This document shows, piece by piece, positions 1 through 6,048 of a stretch of DNA of 6,099 nucleotides (its first letter is position 1; each line of letters opens with the position of its first letter). The position numbers and the translations under genes were made by a program. Under the pieces are notes generated by a model. The model saw only the letters and a program-made list of their open reading frames with translations, did no database searches and had not been told where the DNA came from. Source of the DNA: Crocinitomicaceae bacterium (GTDB lineage: Bacteria; Bacteroidota; Bacteroidia; Flavobacteriales_D; Sanyastnellaceae). Where the stretch lies: contig JADLBA010000160.1 in the NCBI GenBank assembly GCA_020848015.1, forward strand, positions 1 through 6,099, in the 5' to 3' direction.

Positions 1-1
1 A

Positions 2-889
2 GAAGGTGCTGTTTCTGTTACAGCTTCCAATACCTGCGGCACCAGCGCTGCGTCCACACTGACAACTACGCTCGAAACAATCTGTTCACCACTCACCTTT
101 GTATTTACCGGTACCCAACAAACATTCATTGTGCCCACTGGGGTTACATCTGTGCAACTTGAAACTTGGGGGGCTCAGGGGCAGTCGCTTGCCGGCAATG
201 GTGAGGGAGGCAAGGGAGGTTATGCAAAAGGCAATTTGACCGTCACCCCGGAACAAACCCTTTATATCAATGTTGGTGGACAAAACGGGTACAACGGTGG
301 TGGTACTGGAACGTTGTATGCCGGCGGCGGTGGCGGTGCATCAGATGTACGCAGTGGTGGTAGCAGCTTAAACAACCGGGTCATTGTGGGGGGCGGTGGC
401 GGTGGCGGCGCGCACTTTTACGACAGCGGCTCAGGAAATGGTGGGGGCGGCGGCGGCGGCGGCGGCGGTGGTGGTACAGGCGGTGCGGGGGGAGCCTCCA
501 ATGTCAATCCCGGTGGAACACCCGGTACTATCGGAAGCAATGGGAACGGTGGCGATGGAGGCTCCTTTCAGGGAGCAACTGTAGGGCTTGGTGGAGGTAT
601 AGGAGACCAGGCATCAGGTGGTGCAGCAGGAACAGGACCAGGTGGATCCGGTCAGGTAGGAAGTTTTGGTGCCGGAGGCAATAGTGGATTGCAAAGTGGA
701 ACCAAATGCGACAGCGGCGCTGGGGGTGGAGGCTGGTACGGGGGTGGGAGTGGTGGCCTGCCCTCCTCAGGATCCGGTTCTGCCGCTGGGGGCGGTGGTG
801 GCGGTTCATCATACACTGGCGGTGTTTCCAATGGAACCACATCTCATGCTGTTCGCATCGGCGATGGACAAGTAGTAATCACTTGGTAA
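2..889 (+). CDS. Secreted modular protein, ALK/LTK-type glycine-rich C-terminal domain (5' partial)
   Basis: The frame is open from base 2 to the TAA at 887-889 (295 residues visible), and its start lies left of the window. Residues 1-24 are the end of a PKD-like beta-sandwich module (VTASNTCGTSAAS), nearly matching the third module of the 443-residue protein in this window. From about residue 31 a glycine-rich domain begins in the style of bacterial proteins with the ALK/LTK glycine-rich fold: FVFTGTQQTFIVP, then VQLETWGAQGQ, GGYAKGNLTVTP, LYINVGGQ, ASDVRSGG and RVIVGGGGGGG, ending GDGQVVITW. About 100 of the last 252 residues are Gly, including a 12-Gly run at 147-158. The family context suggests a secreted or cell-surface structural or adhesive protein; the ligand is unknown. 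No type IX secretion C-terminal sorting domain follows the glycine-rich part. The GTG at 131 is internal and not a credible start, because the domain already begins before it. A 52-base gap separates its stop from the convergent minus-strand gene. Confidence 0.85.
   Translation, partial: EGAVSVTASNTCGTSAASTLTTTLETICSPLTFVFTGTQQTFIVPTGVTSVQLETWGAQGQSLAGNGEGGKGGYAKGNLTVTPEQTLYINVGGQNGYNGGGTGTLYAGGGGGASDVRSGGSSLNNRVIVGGGGGGGAHFYDSGSGNGGGGGGGGGGGGTGGAGGASNVNPGGTPGTIGSNGNGGDGGSFQGATVGLGGGIGDQASGGAAGTGPGGSGQVGSFGAGGNSGLQSGTKCDSGAGGGGWYGGGSGGLPSSGSGSAAGGGGGGSSYTGGVSNGTTSHAVRIGDGQVVITW
440..475 (+). repeat. GGN trinucleotide tract, 12 consecutive Gly codons with (GGC)7 core
   Basis: In frame with the glycine-rich gene this reads GGT, GGG, seven GGC, then three GGT. 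Seven identical triplets form a microsatellite prone to slippage. Because the unit is three bases, expansion or contraction would change the length of the poly-Gly run without shifting the frame. Shorter G-rich tracts occur nearby (for example six G at 388-393). Confidence 0.9.
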
Positions 890-933
890 TGTCAACCTTA
901 TTCCTATTGGGAGATAATAACACTACCAAATAC

Positions 934-963
934 AAAAAAAATCACGGAAGGTTACCGATCCGT
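934..963 (-). terminator. Possible intrinsic terminator at the end of the 254-residue gene
   Basis: Read on the minus strand, ACGGA (963-959) can pair with TCCGT (948-944) across a 10-base loop, followed by GA and eight T (941-934). The hairpin overlaps the TGA stop at 944-942. The stem is only 5 bp, so this is a weak candidate. The eight T directly after a stop codon are what make it plausible. Nothing equally good is visible for the convergent plus-strand gene. Confidence 0.35.
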
Positions 964-1706
964 ATTCCAATCATCCATTGATTGAAAACGGTGGGAGATG
1001 GTGCGGTAAAGTAGAAAACATCCTCCGATAGCGCTTCCTGCTTAGTAAACATTGCACAAAGCCAGGTTCTGCCCTCCAATGAAAGCGGAAACTCTAATCG
1101 AAGGCTTTGATATAATGGCCTTGTGTCAGAAGCCCCCAGTGTGGACCAGCCGGTGAGCATCACCCGAAAATCAGGATTGCTTTTCGACATACCGTATTCC
1201 AGACGACCCACTAGCGGCATACTGAAATTGAGTAACGGACCATTGAGGTTTGGCATAGTCAATTCCCCCACTCGGGAACTCCTCCAGCGAAAGTCAATGC
1301 CGGCAAGTGCTGCCCATTTTTTCTCCCTGTATCCCGCCATGGCCAAGTAACCCATATTGACAGATGTGCTGAATTTGGATTCTTTTTCTGCCTCTGCTCC
1401 CGATCCGGTAATATGTTGTTTGTTGGCAAGCAGACCCATATCGAGACTCAGGTAAAATGCATCGTGAACGGTTACCGCCCAGTCAGTATTCCAGAATCCC
1501 GAAATGATTTTCACTTCGTTCAATAAATGTATGCCCCTAGCCATACGAACTGCACTGTCCTGTTGTTGATGCGTCCACTGGGTATATCCAATATCCACCC
1601 TCAGAAACCGGCGTACTCCCTCCTCACTGACGTAGATGTAATGCTGACCTGATACCGCGCCAACAAGCAATAGTAGAGAGAACAGCAGTAAAAGAATTTT
1701 TTTCAA
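942..1706 (-). CDS. Hypothetical secreted or outer-membrane beta-strand-rich protein
   Basis: I do not recognise the family. I chose the TTG at 1706-1704 because it places a textbook signal peptide at the N-terminus (KKILLLLFSLLLLVGAVSG, then Q21), giving 254 residues. The frame stays open upstream to a GTG at 1820 with an ATG at 1787. Those starts would put 27-38 extra residues with no secretory character before the hydrophobic segment, so they are less likely but not excluded. The mature part alternates polar and hydrophobic residues in short stretches separated by turns (FLRVDIGYTQW, WAALAGIDFRW, RVMLTGWSTLG, MIGIRIGNLP), as in small outer-membrane beta-barrels. It has no Cys beyond the signal peptide, so it is not a lipoprotein. 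A one-mismatch match to the Bacteroidota -7 box (TACTATTG, 1773-1766) lies inside a perfect 6-bp hairpin (1761-1776), about 60 bases before the TTG; it would suit the short start. It may be co-transcribed with the 443-residue gene upstream, but the gap is over 260 bases with this start. Confidence 0.65.
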   Translation of the reverse strand: MKKILLLLFSLLLLVGAVSGQHYIYVSEEGVRRFLRVDIGYTQWTHQQQDSAVRMARGIHLLNEVKIISGFWNTDWAVTVHDAFYLSLDMGLLANKQHITGSGAEAEKESKFSTSVNMGYLAMAGYREKKWAALAGIDFRWRSSRVGELTMPNLNGPLLNFSMPLVGRLEYGMSKSNPDFRVMLTGWSTLGASDTRPLYQSLRLEFPLSLEGRTWLCAMFTKQEALSEDVFYFTAPSPTVFNQWMIGIRIGNLP

Positions 1707-1917
1707 GTTTTCAGCAATTGGTTTGATCGGGGAAGTTATGGCGGTAACGATGCACCGGCCTACTACAATAGTAGTAAGTTCAGACATTGGCAAGACTTCC
1801 GGTATTGCGACCCCGAACACACTTTGACAGTATAACTATCAGGTGTGGTCAGAGAATATGCAATTTCTTTCGCCTGATTTTATGGTTTCCCCAATCGGCT
1901 GAGCGCACATTAACCCC

Positions 1918-1940
1918 GTGATTTTATTTTCAAAAATCAC
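1918..1940. repeat. Inverted repeat with 8-bp arms, 34 bases after the 443-residue gene
   Basis: GTGATTTT (1918-1925) and AAAATCAC (1933-1940) are perfect reverse complements around a 7-base loop. An outer pair, CCAATC (1891-1896) and GATTGG (1945-1950), could extend it as a larger branched stem. It lies just past the TAA of the 443-residue gene and could end or stabilise that transcript. No T tract follows on the minus strand, so I do not call it an intrinsic terminator. Confidence 0.45.
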
Positions 1941-1973
1941 AATTGATTGGAGAACCTATCAGGAAATGATGTC

Positions 1974-3305
1974 TTATTCCAGATTAGTGCAGCGCACAAC
2001 CGGATAGCAACCTGAACAAGCTACCTGAGCATTCCTGTTCCATCTATCTACATTGTTCCAACACGACATAGTGGAACCCGCTATCAGGGTTGGGTTTCCA
2101 CTCATTACATAGTTTGTTGCGCAATCATAGTTTAGATTAACCCCTTTATTGTGAGCTGCTGCCCCTGCGGCAGTAATCGGGTAATATGTGCCTGAGTAGC
2201 CTGCTGGCCTTCCACATAAGTCGTTACCTGATTGTGTTTCGGTCCACGCAATGCACCAAACGGTATTGTCGTTGGCTCTATTGCATCCCTGCGGCATCAC
2301 CGATATGGCAGTACACGAAGCCGAAGATGCTCCACAACTATTGTTTGCTGTAACGCAAACATTGCCACTGCTGCTTCCAAAGGTGACTTCGGCAGAGGTA
2401 GATCCTTGACCGGTAGTCACGGATGAACCGGAGGGGGTGGTCCAGGTGTATGATGTCGCGCCCGATACAGCCCCCACTGTATAGGACTCTGTATTACTGC
2501 TGTTGGTACTTGTAACTCCTGAAATTGCTCCCGGAACAGAGGGAATAGCAGGGTTAACTGTCACGGCCGTTGAAGACGGGGAACTCGGACATCCATTCAC
2601 TGTAACGGTAACCAGGTAATTCCCCATCATGGAAGCATCTACGTTCGTAAGGACAGGATTCTGGGAAGATGAAAAGTAGCCATTTGGCCCAGTCCATGAA
2701 TAGATGCCTCCCGGTTGATTCGACGCGGTAAGACTAATACTTTCACCCGGACACTCAGCACCACTGTTTTCTGCAACAACTACAGGAATAGAATTTACAG
2801 TTACAAAAGTGGTAATCGCACTTGCTGTGCATCCGTTCACTGTGACCAGAAGCGTATATACTCCACCGGCTCCCGTTGTAACTTCCTGTATGGACGGATT
2901 CTGATCGCTGGAAGTAAAGTTATTGGGGCCTATCCAGCTATAGGTAGCGCCGGGTACTTCAGTGGAAGTTAGATTAAGTGTTCCGCCTGCGCACACCGGG
3001 CCATTATTACCAATTATCGGTGAAGCAAAATCACAATCATAACACGATTGCTTCCATGAGCTTCCGTTCCAAATATTGAGGCAGTTGGTATCGGTGTTGA
3101 ATACCATCAGTCCATTGATGGGATTAAAAATAGCATTGCGTTGCGCCGTACTCATGCGCGGGGGCAGCATACCTTGTGAAGTCGAACTGACATCTAATAT
3201 GGCAGAGGGGGCTGGCGGATTGCCAGTAGAATTGATGCCTACACCTTGGGCAAATATTCCGGAAAACGACAACTGTAATACAGCAAAAAATATAGTTTTT
3301 TTCAT
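1974..3305 (-). CDS. Secreted modular protein with two Ig-like repeats, a PKD-like module and a Cys-rich C-terminal domain
   Basis: 443 residues. The ATG at 3305 opens a clear signal peptide (MKKTIFFAVLQLSFSGIFA, then Q20). Residues 21-93 are a Bacteroidota N-terminal module of the pattern GVGIN...SAILDVSSTSQGMLPPRM...RNAI...GLMVFNTDTNCLNIWNG. Residues 95-171 and 173-251 are two tandem Ig-like repeats sharing the YSW.GPN......QNP motif and ending in TVNGC. Their Cys pairs (105/159 and 185/239) are both exactly 54 residues apart, which suggests an equivalent disulfide in each. Residues 254-336 form a PKD-like module (SGATSYTWTTPSG, VCVTANNSCG). Residues 340-443 are a distinct domain with eight Cys (341, 351, 364, 395, 415, 430, 433, 439) and many Asn and Trp, ending YPVVRCTNLE; I do not recognise it. 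There are no membrane segments after the signal peptide and no obvious type IX sorting domain. The likely role is an extracellular or surface-attached protein with the C-terminal domain as the functional end. It has its own likely promoter, so it is probably transcribed separately from mnmG. Confidence 0.85.
   Translation of the reverse strand: MKKTIFFAVLQLSFSGIFAQGVGINSTGNPPAPSAILDVSSTSQGMLPPRMSTAQRNAIFNPINGLMVFNTDTNCLNIWNGSSWKQSCYDCDFASPIIGNNGPVCAGGTLNLTSTEVPGATYSWIGPNNFTSSDQNPSIQEVTTGAGGVYTLLVTVNGCTASAITTFVTVNSIPVVVAENSGAECPGESISLTASNQPGGIYSWTGPNGYFSSSQNPVLTNVDASMMGNYLVTVTVNGCPSSPSSTAVTVNPAIPSVPGAISGVTSTNSSNTESYTVGAVSGATSYTWTTPSGSSVTTGQGSTSAEVTFGSSSGNVCVTANNSCGASSASCTAISVMPQGCNRANDNTVWCIAWTETQSGNDLCGRPAGYSGTYYPITAAGAAAHNKGVNLNYDCATNYVMSGNPTLIAGSTMSCWNNVDRWNRNAQVACSGCYPVVRCTNLE
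2553..3023 (-). repeat. Tandem duplication of an Ig-like module (two units, protein level)
   Basis: Units at 3023-2793 and 2789-2553 encode about 77 and 79 residues. They align along their whole length (PGATYSWIGPN versus PGGIYSWTGPN, SSDQNPSI versus SSSQNPVL, VTVNGCTAS versus VTVNGCPSS). The DNA has diverged clearly, so this is an old duplication or an import of related modules rather than a recent tandem copy. Confidence 0.75.
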
Positions 3306-3365
3306 GATGGATAAGGTTGCTATTTTATTGTAGCGTGTTGGTTATTTTGTCCAACATAGCAAGAT

Positions 3366-3373
3366 CAAAGTTA
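3366..3373 (-). promoter_or_regulatory. Bacteroidota-type -7 box for the 443-residue gene
   Basis: On the minus strand TAACTTTG matches the Bacteroidota -7 consensus TAnnTTTG at every specified base. A TTG lies 14 bases upstream of it, closer than the usual 19-21 to a -33 element, so only the -7 box is well supported. Initiation about 7 bases downstream would give a leader of roughly 50 bases before the ATG at 3305. Confidence 0.45.
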
Positions 3374-3455
3374 ATAAAAGCTCATGACAAGTTTAGCATT
3401 ACTAAATTCATTTTTCAATTTGCTAACAATTTTGTGTAACCTCGCCATGATATAG

Positions 3456-3482
3456 GAGAATTCAAAAATTTGAATATTTCTC
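3456..3482. repeat. Long AT-rich inverted repeat in the mnmG / 443-residue gene gap
   Basis: TTCAAA (3461-3466) and TTTGAA (3469-3474) pair around AA. GAGAA (3456-3460) pairs with TTCTC (3478-3482), with a three-base bulge TAT on one side, for 11 bp in all. It lies in the 284-base gap, about 110 bases after the mnmG stop and before the promoter of the next gene. No T tract follows on either strand. It could be a transcript-end hairpin for mnmG or a binding site. Confidence 0.4.
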
Positions 3483-3576
3483 AGGTGAGTAAAAGTCAAT
3501 AGGACAGTTAGCCAAATTTTTTGAATCATTCATCAATATAGGCTTACTCGGACGGAAAAAATCCCCTCCCACAATA

Positions 3577-3592
3577 TGTTTCACGTGAATCA
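3577..3592. other. parS: parS-like centromere site overlapping the mnmG stop codon
   Basis: TGTTTCACGTGAATCA differs at one base from the bacterial ParB-binding consensus TGTTnCACGTGAAACA. The mismatch is at 3590, the third base of the mnmG TGA stop (3592-3590); the consensus base there would turn the stop into TGT (Cys). The left half-site is perfect. By family knowledge, ParB loads at such sites and spreads, organising the origin region for segregation with ParA and SMC. Assignment is by motif only; parA and parB are not in the window. Confidence 0.7.
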
Positions 3593-5461
3593 TCTGCCGA
3601 GATAAACCATCAATACAGCAATGTCTGACGGATTAACCCCACTGATCCGGCTCGCCTGTCCAAGCGACTCAGGGCGGATGCTAGATAACTTTTGCCGTGC
3701 TTCAATGCTGAGATTGGTCACCTTTCCATAATCGAAATTCAGAGGAAGTGGTACATGGTCTAACCGTCCCAACTTATCCGCCAGCTCCTTTTCCTTTTGC
3801 AGATAACCTGCATATTTTAGCTGAATTTCCACCTGCTGCAGTACTTCTTCCCTGATAGAGCCGAGTTGTCCCGATTTTTCGTTGATTTCCGGTAGATGGT
3901 GAAACAATCCCAGCAAATCAACGTGGGGGCGGCCTGCAATAGAATGAATTTTGACTTTTTGTTGGATCGGGCTACTTCCCGACTGCTCTAAGAACGGATT
4001 AATTTCGTCAGGAGAAACGCTGTTTTTTTCAAGATAACGGAGAATATCCTCTTTTCCCGTCTGCTTCTCTATTACACGTTGCAGACGTTCGTCTGATGCA
4101 AGCCCAATAGTATGGCTACGGTGAGTAAGCCTTTCATCAGCATTGTCCTGCCGTAAAAGCGTTCTGTACTCCGCCCTGCTCGTAAACATTCGATAGGGTT
4201 CTTCTGTACCCTTGGTGATGAGATCGTCAATCAGAACGCCGATATAGGCCTCTGAGCGGCTTAACACAAAGGGGGCCTTCTCATCAAGATTGAGTGCCGC
4301 ATTCATTCCGGCAATAAGACCCTGACAGGCCGCCTCTTCATATCCGGTAGTGCCATTGATCTGCCCTGCTAAGAACAGATTGGCAATTTCCTTAGATTCA
4401 AGAGTATGTTTCAACTGATCGGGGGGAAAATAATCATATTCAATGGCATATCCAGGGCGAAACATCTTTGCATGGCGAAAGCCCGGAATCAGCCGGAGGG
4501 CTTTTTGCTGAACATCTTCCGGAAGGCTCGTAGAAAATCCGTTCACATAAATTTCAATCGTATTCCACCCCTCTGGCTCCACAAATAATTGGTGCCGGTC
4601 TTTATCGGCAAACCGGGTAACTTTATCCTCGATGGATGGGCAATAACGCGGCCCCAGCCCCTGAATGCGTCCGGTAAACATAGGAGATTTTTCAAACCCC
4701 TCTTGTAGCATAGTGTGCACGGCCTCATTGGTATAGGTGATCCAACAGGATCGCTGCTTTTGCAAAGGCTGCGTATCGGTATATGAGAACTTGCCCGGTA
4801 TGATATCGCCGGGCTGCTCCGTCATTTCGGAATAATCGAGTGAGCGACCGTCAATACGGGGGGGAGTTCCCGTTTTCATTCTCCCGCTGCGAAATCCTAA
4901 TGAAATAAGCTGTTCTGTAATACCCTCTGCACGAGGCTCCCCTAATCTTCCCCCACCAAATTGCTTTTCGCCAATGTGGATGATTCCGTTGAGAAAGGTG
5001 CCATTGGTAAGAACAACAGCTTCACAACGAATTTCAATACCCATAGAGGTAATAACTCCGGCAATTCGCCCCTTTTCTACGATGATCCCTTTTACCATAT
5101 CCTGCCAAAAGTCAACACCGTGAGTCTGTTCGAGCATTCCCCTCCACTCCTCAGCGAAGCGCATTCGGTCGTTTTGGGTGCGTGGGCTCCACATAGCAGG
5201 ACCTTTGGATATGTTGAGCATTCTAAATTGAATAGCCGAACGATCTGATACAATTCCGCTATATCCACCAATAGCATCTATCTCTCTAATAATCTGACCT
5301 TTAGCAACACCACCCATGGCAGGATTACAACTCATCTGGCCAATTTTAGCCATATCCATTGTAATCAAAAGAACCTTTTTTTTAAGGTTTGCAGCCGCAG
5401 CAGCAGCCTCATTTCCTGCATGACCTGCCCCAACAACAACAATATCATAATTTAACTTCAT
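3590..5461 (-). CDS. mnmG: tRNA uridine-5-carboxymethylaminomethyl modification enzyme MnmG (GidA)
   Basis: 623 residues, the usual full length. MnmG is the FAD- and NADH-dependent cytoplasmic partner of the GTPase MnmE; together they install the (carboxymethyl)aminomethyl group on C5 of the wobble uridine U34 in certain tRNAs, using methylene-tetrahydrofolate. Visible features are the N-terminal dinucleotide-binding loop GAGHAG (residues 11-16), the redox-active Cys region MSCNPAMGG (C45), family signature 1 [13 protein letters not shown] (second Cys at 274), signature 2 [17 protein letters not shown] (about 365-381), and the C-terminal MnmE/tRNA-binding helical domain with [18 protein letters not shown]. 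The ATG at 5461 is the family start ([16 protein letters not shown]). The frame also runs up to a TTG at 5515 overlapping the ybeY stop, but those 18 residues do not belong to the family. ybeY ends 50 bases upstream, so the two are probably one operon. Putative parS sites sit 8 bases before the start and across the stop. Confidence 0.98.
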   Translation of the reverse strand: MKLNYDIVVVGAGHAGNEAAAAAANLKKKVLLITMDMAKIGQMSCNPAMGGVAKGQIIREIDAIGGYSGIVSDRSAIQFRMLNISKGPAMWSPRTQNDRMRFAEEWRGMLEQTHGVDFWQDMVKGIIVEKGRIAGVITSMGIEIRCEAVVLTNGTFLNGIIHIGEKQFGGGRLGEPRAEGITEQLISLGFRSGRMKTGTPPRIDGRSLDYSEMTEQPGDIIPGKFSYTDTQPLQKQRSCWITYTNEAVHTMLQEGFEKSPMFTGRIQGLGPRYCPSIEDKVTRFADKDRHQLFVEPEGWNTIEIYVNGFSTSLPEDVQQKALRLIPGFRHAKMFRPGYAIEYDYFPPDQLKHTLESKEIANLFLAGQINGTTGYEEAACQGLIAGMNAALNLDEKAPFVLSRSEAYIGVLIDDLITKGTEEPYRMFTSRAEYRTLLRQDNADERLTHRSHTIGLASDERLQRVIEKQTGKEDILRYLEKNSVSPDEINPFLEQSGSSPIQQKVKIHSIAGRPHVDLLGLFHHLPEINEKSGQLGSIREEVLQQVEIQLKYAGYLQKEKELADKLGRLDHVPLPLNFDYGKVTNLSIEARQKLSSIRPESLGQASRISGVNPSDIAVLMVYLGR

Positions 5462-5469
5462 ACTACTAT

Positions 5470-5485
5470 TGTTCCACGTGAAACG
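5470..5485. other. parS: parS-like centromere site in the ybeY-mnmG gap
   Basis: TGTTCCACGTGAAACG matches the ParB-binding consensus TGTTnCACGTGAAACA at all specified bases except the last. It fills part of the 50-base gap between the ybeY stop and the mnmG ATG, ending 8 bases before the ATG, so it would also lie in the mnmG leader of a ybeY-mnmG transcript. Together with the site at 3577-3592 it brackets mnmG at a distance of about 1.9 kb. Clustered parS sites near gidA/mnmG and the origin are common in bacteria. Assignment is by motif only. Confidence 0.7.
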
Positions 5486-5511
5486 TAAATAATTGCATTG
5501 TTCTTCAAAAA

Positions 5512-5946
5512 TCAATTACTTATAGATCGAAAAAATTGACCTAAATATCTATTCTCCAACTCTGTCATAAATTTTTTATCAGTAGAGCTATTATCCTTAT
5601 ATCCAATCAAATGTAGTGTTCCGTGAATCATTACTCGAAGCAGTTCATTCAATAAAATTGAATCAATCTCATAAGAGTTTTCCTTTACACGATCCATACT
5701 GATGAAAATATCGCCGGAAACCACTTCCCCTTCGGAATAATCAAAACTTATCACGTCGGTATAATAATCATGAAGCAGAAATTGGCGATTAATGTGAAGC
5801 AGAAAATCATCAGAACAGAAAATAAAATTGATTTCACCAGGTATTTTCCCCTCCTCTATGATACTTTGAATAATCCAGTCGCGGATTTTCTTTTTTGCCT
5901 TTAAACGGAAGCTAATAGCCTCGTTGTGAAAAAAAATTTTTTTCAT
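5512..5946 (-). CDS. ybeY: Endoribonuclease / rRNA maturation factor YbeY
   Basis: 144 residues. YbeY is a small metal-dependent RNase that takes part in 16S rRNA 3'-end maturation and ribosome quality control in the cytoplasm. The diagnostic region is [13 protein letters not shown], with zinc-ligand His at 108 and 112 of the classical HGxLHLxGYDH motif. The third ligand position (118) is Asp instead of His, as I recall for other Bacteroidota YbeY proteins. Upstream, [31 protein letters not shown] and [11 protein letters not shown] are typical of the phylum's version. I chose the ATG at 5946 ([13 protein letters not shown]), which fits the family N-terminus. The frame is open up to an ATG at 6021, but the extra 25 residues are Ser/Thr/Asn-rich and look non-coding. 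The TGA at 5514-5512 is followed by a 50-base gap and mnmG in the same direction. No convincing promoter is visible in the 102 bases before it. Confidence 0.95.
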   Translation of the reverse strand: MKKIFFHNEAISFRLKAKKKIRDWIIQSIIEEGKIPGEINFIFCSDDFLLHINRQFLLHDYYTDVISFDYSEGEVVSGDIFISMDRVKENSYEIDSILLNELLRVMIHGTLHLIGYKDNSSTDKKFMTELENRYLGQFFRSISN

Positions 5947-6048
5947 CGCGGCAAAGGTCGTAGGATTTTTTGATCCGTTTGACTTTGTATCCTCATTTGA
6001 TGCAAAGAGCCTCGTAAACAATCTACACTTTTCTGTGATCCTATCCCA

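Noticed and set aside
890..933. A possible terminator for the plus-strand glycine-rich gene (TTATT...AATAA)
   Set aside because: The pairing is short, AT-only and interrupted, and no T tract follows on the plus strand.
86..981. Several open frames antisense to, or out of frame with, the glycine-rich gene
   Set aside because: GGN-rich coding DNA has few stop codons in its other frames. The resulting peptides are Pro-, Arg-, His- or Ala-rich with no family features, while the plus-strand frame shows clear domain structure.
1836..1963. An 8-base direct repeat CTATCAGG (1836-1843 and 1956-1963), considered as the footprint of a small mobile element
   Set aside because: An 8-base repeat is easily found by chance in a gap of this size. 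There are no terminal inverted repeats at its inner edges and no element-like content between the copies.
3550..3569. A G/C-rich hairpin after mnmG (GGACGGAA with TCCCCTCC), considered as an intrinsic terminator
   Set aside because: The stem needs a G-G mismatch and a wobble pair, and the T tract is in the loop rather than after the stem on the minus strand.
5462..5515. An upstream TTG start for mnmG that would overlap ybeY
   Set aside because: The 18 extra residues are not part of the MnmG family, and the ATG at 5461 gives the canonical N-terminus. The extension would also place the parS-like site inside coding sequence.
5947..6048. A promoter for ybeY, or an N-terminal extension to the ATG at 6021
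   Set aside because: No sequence matches TAnnTTTG in this gap, and the 25 extra residues from 6021 have no similarity to the YbeY N-terminus.
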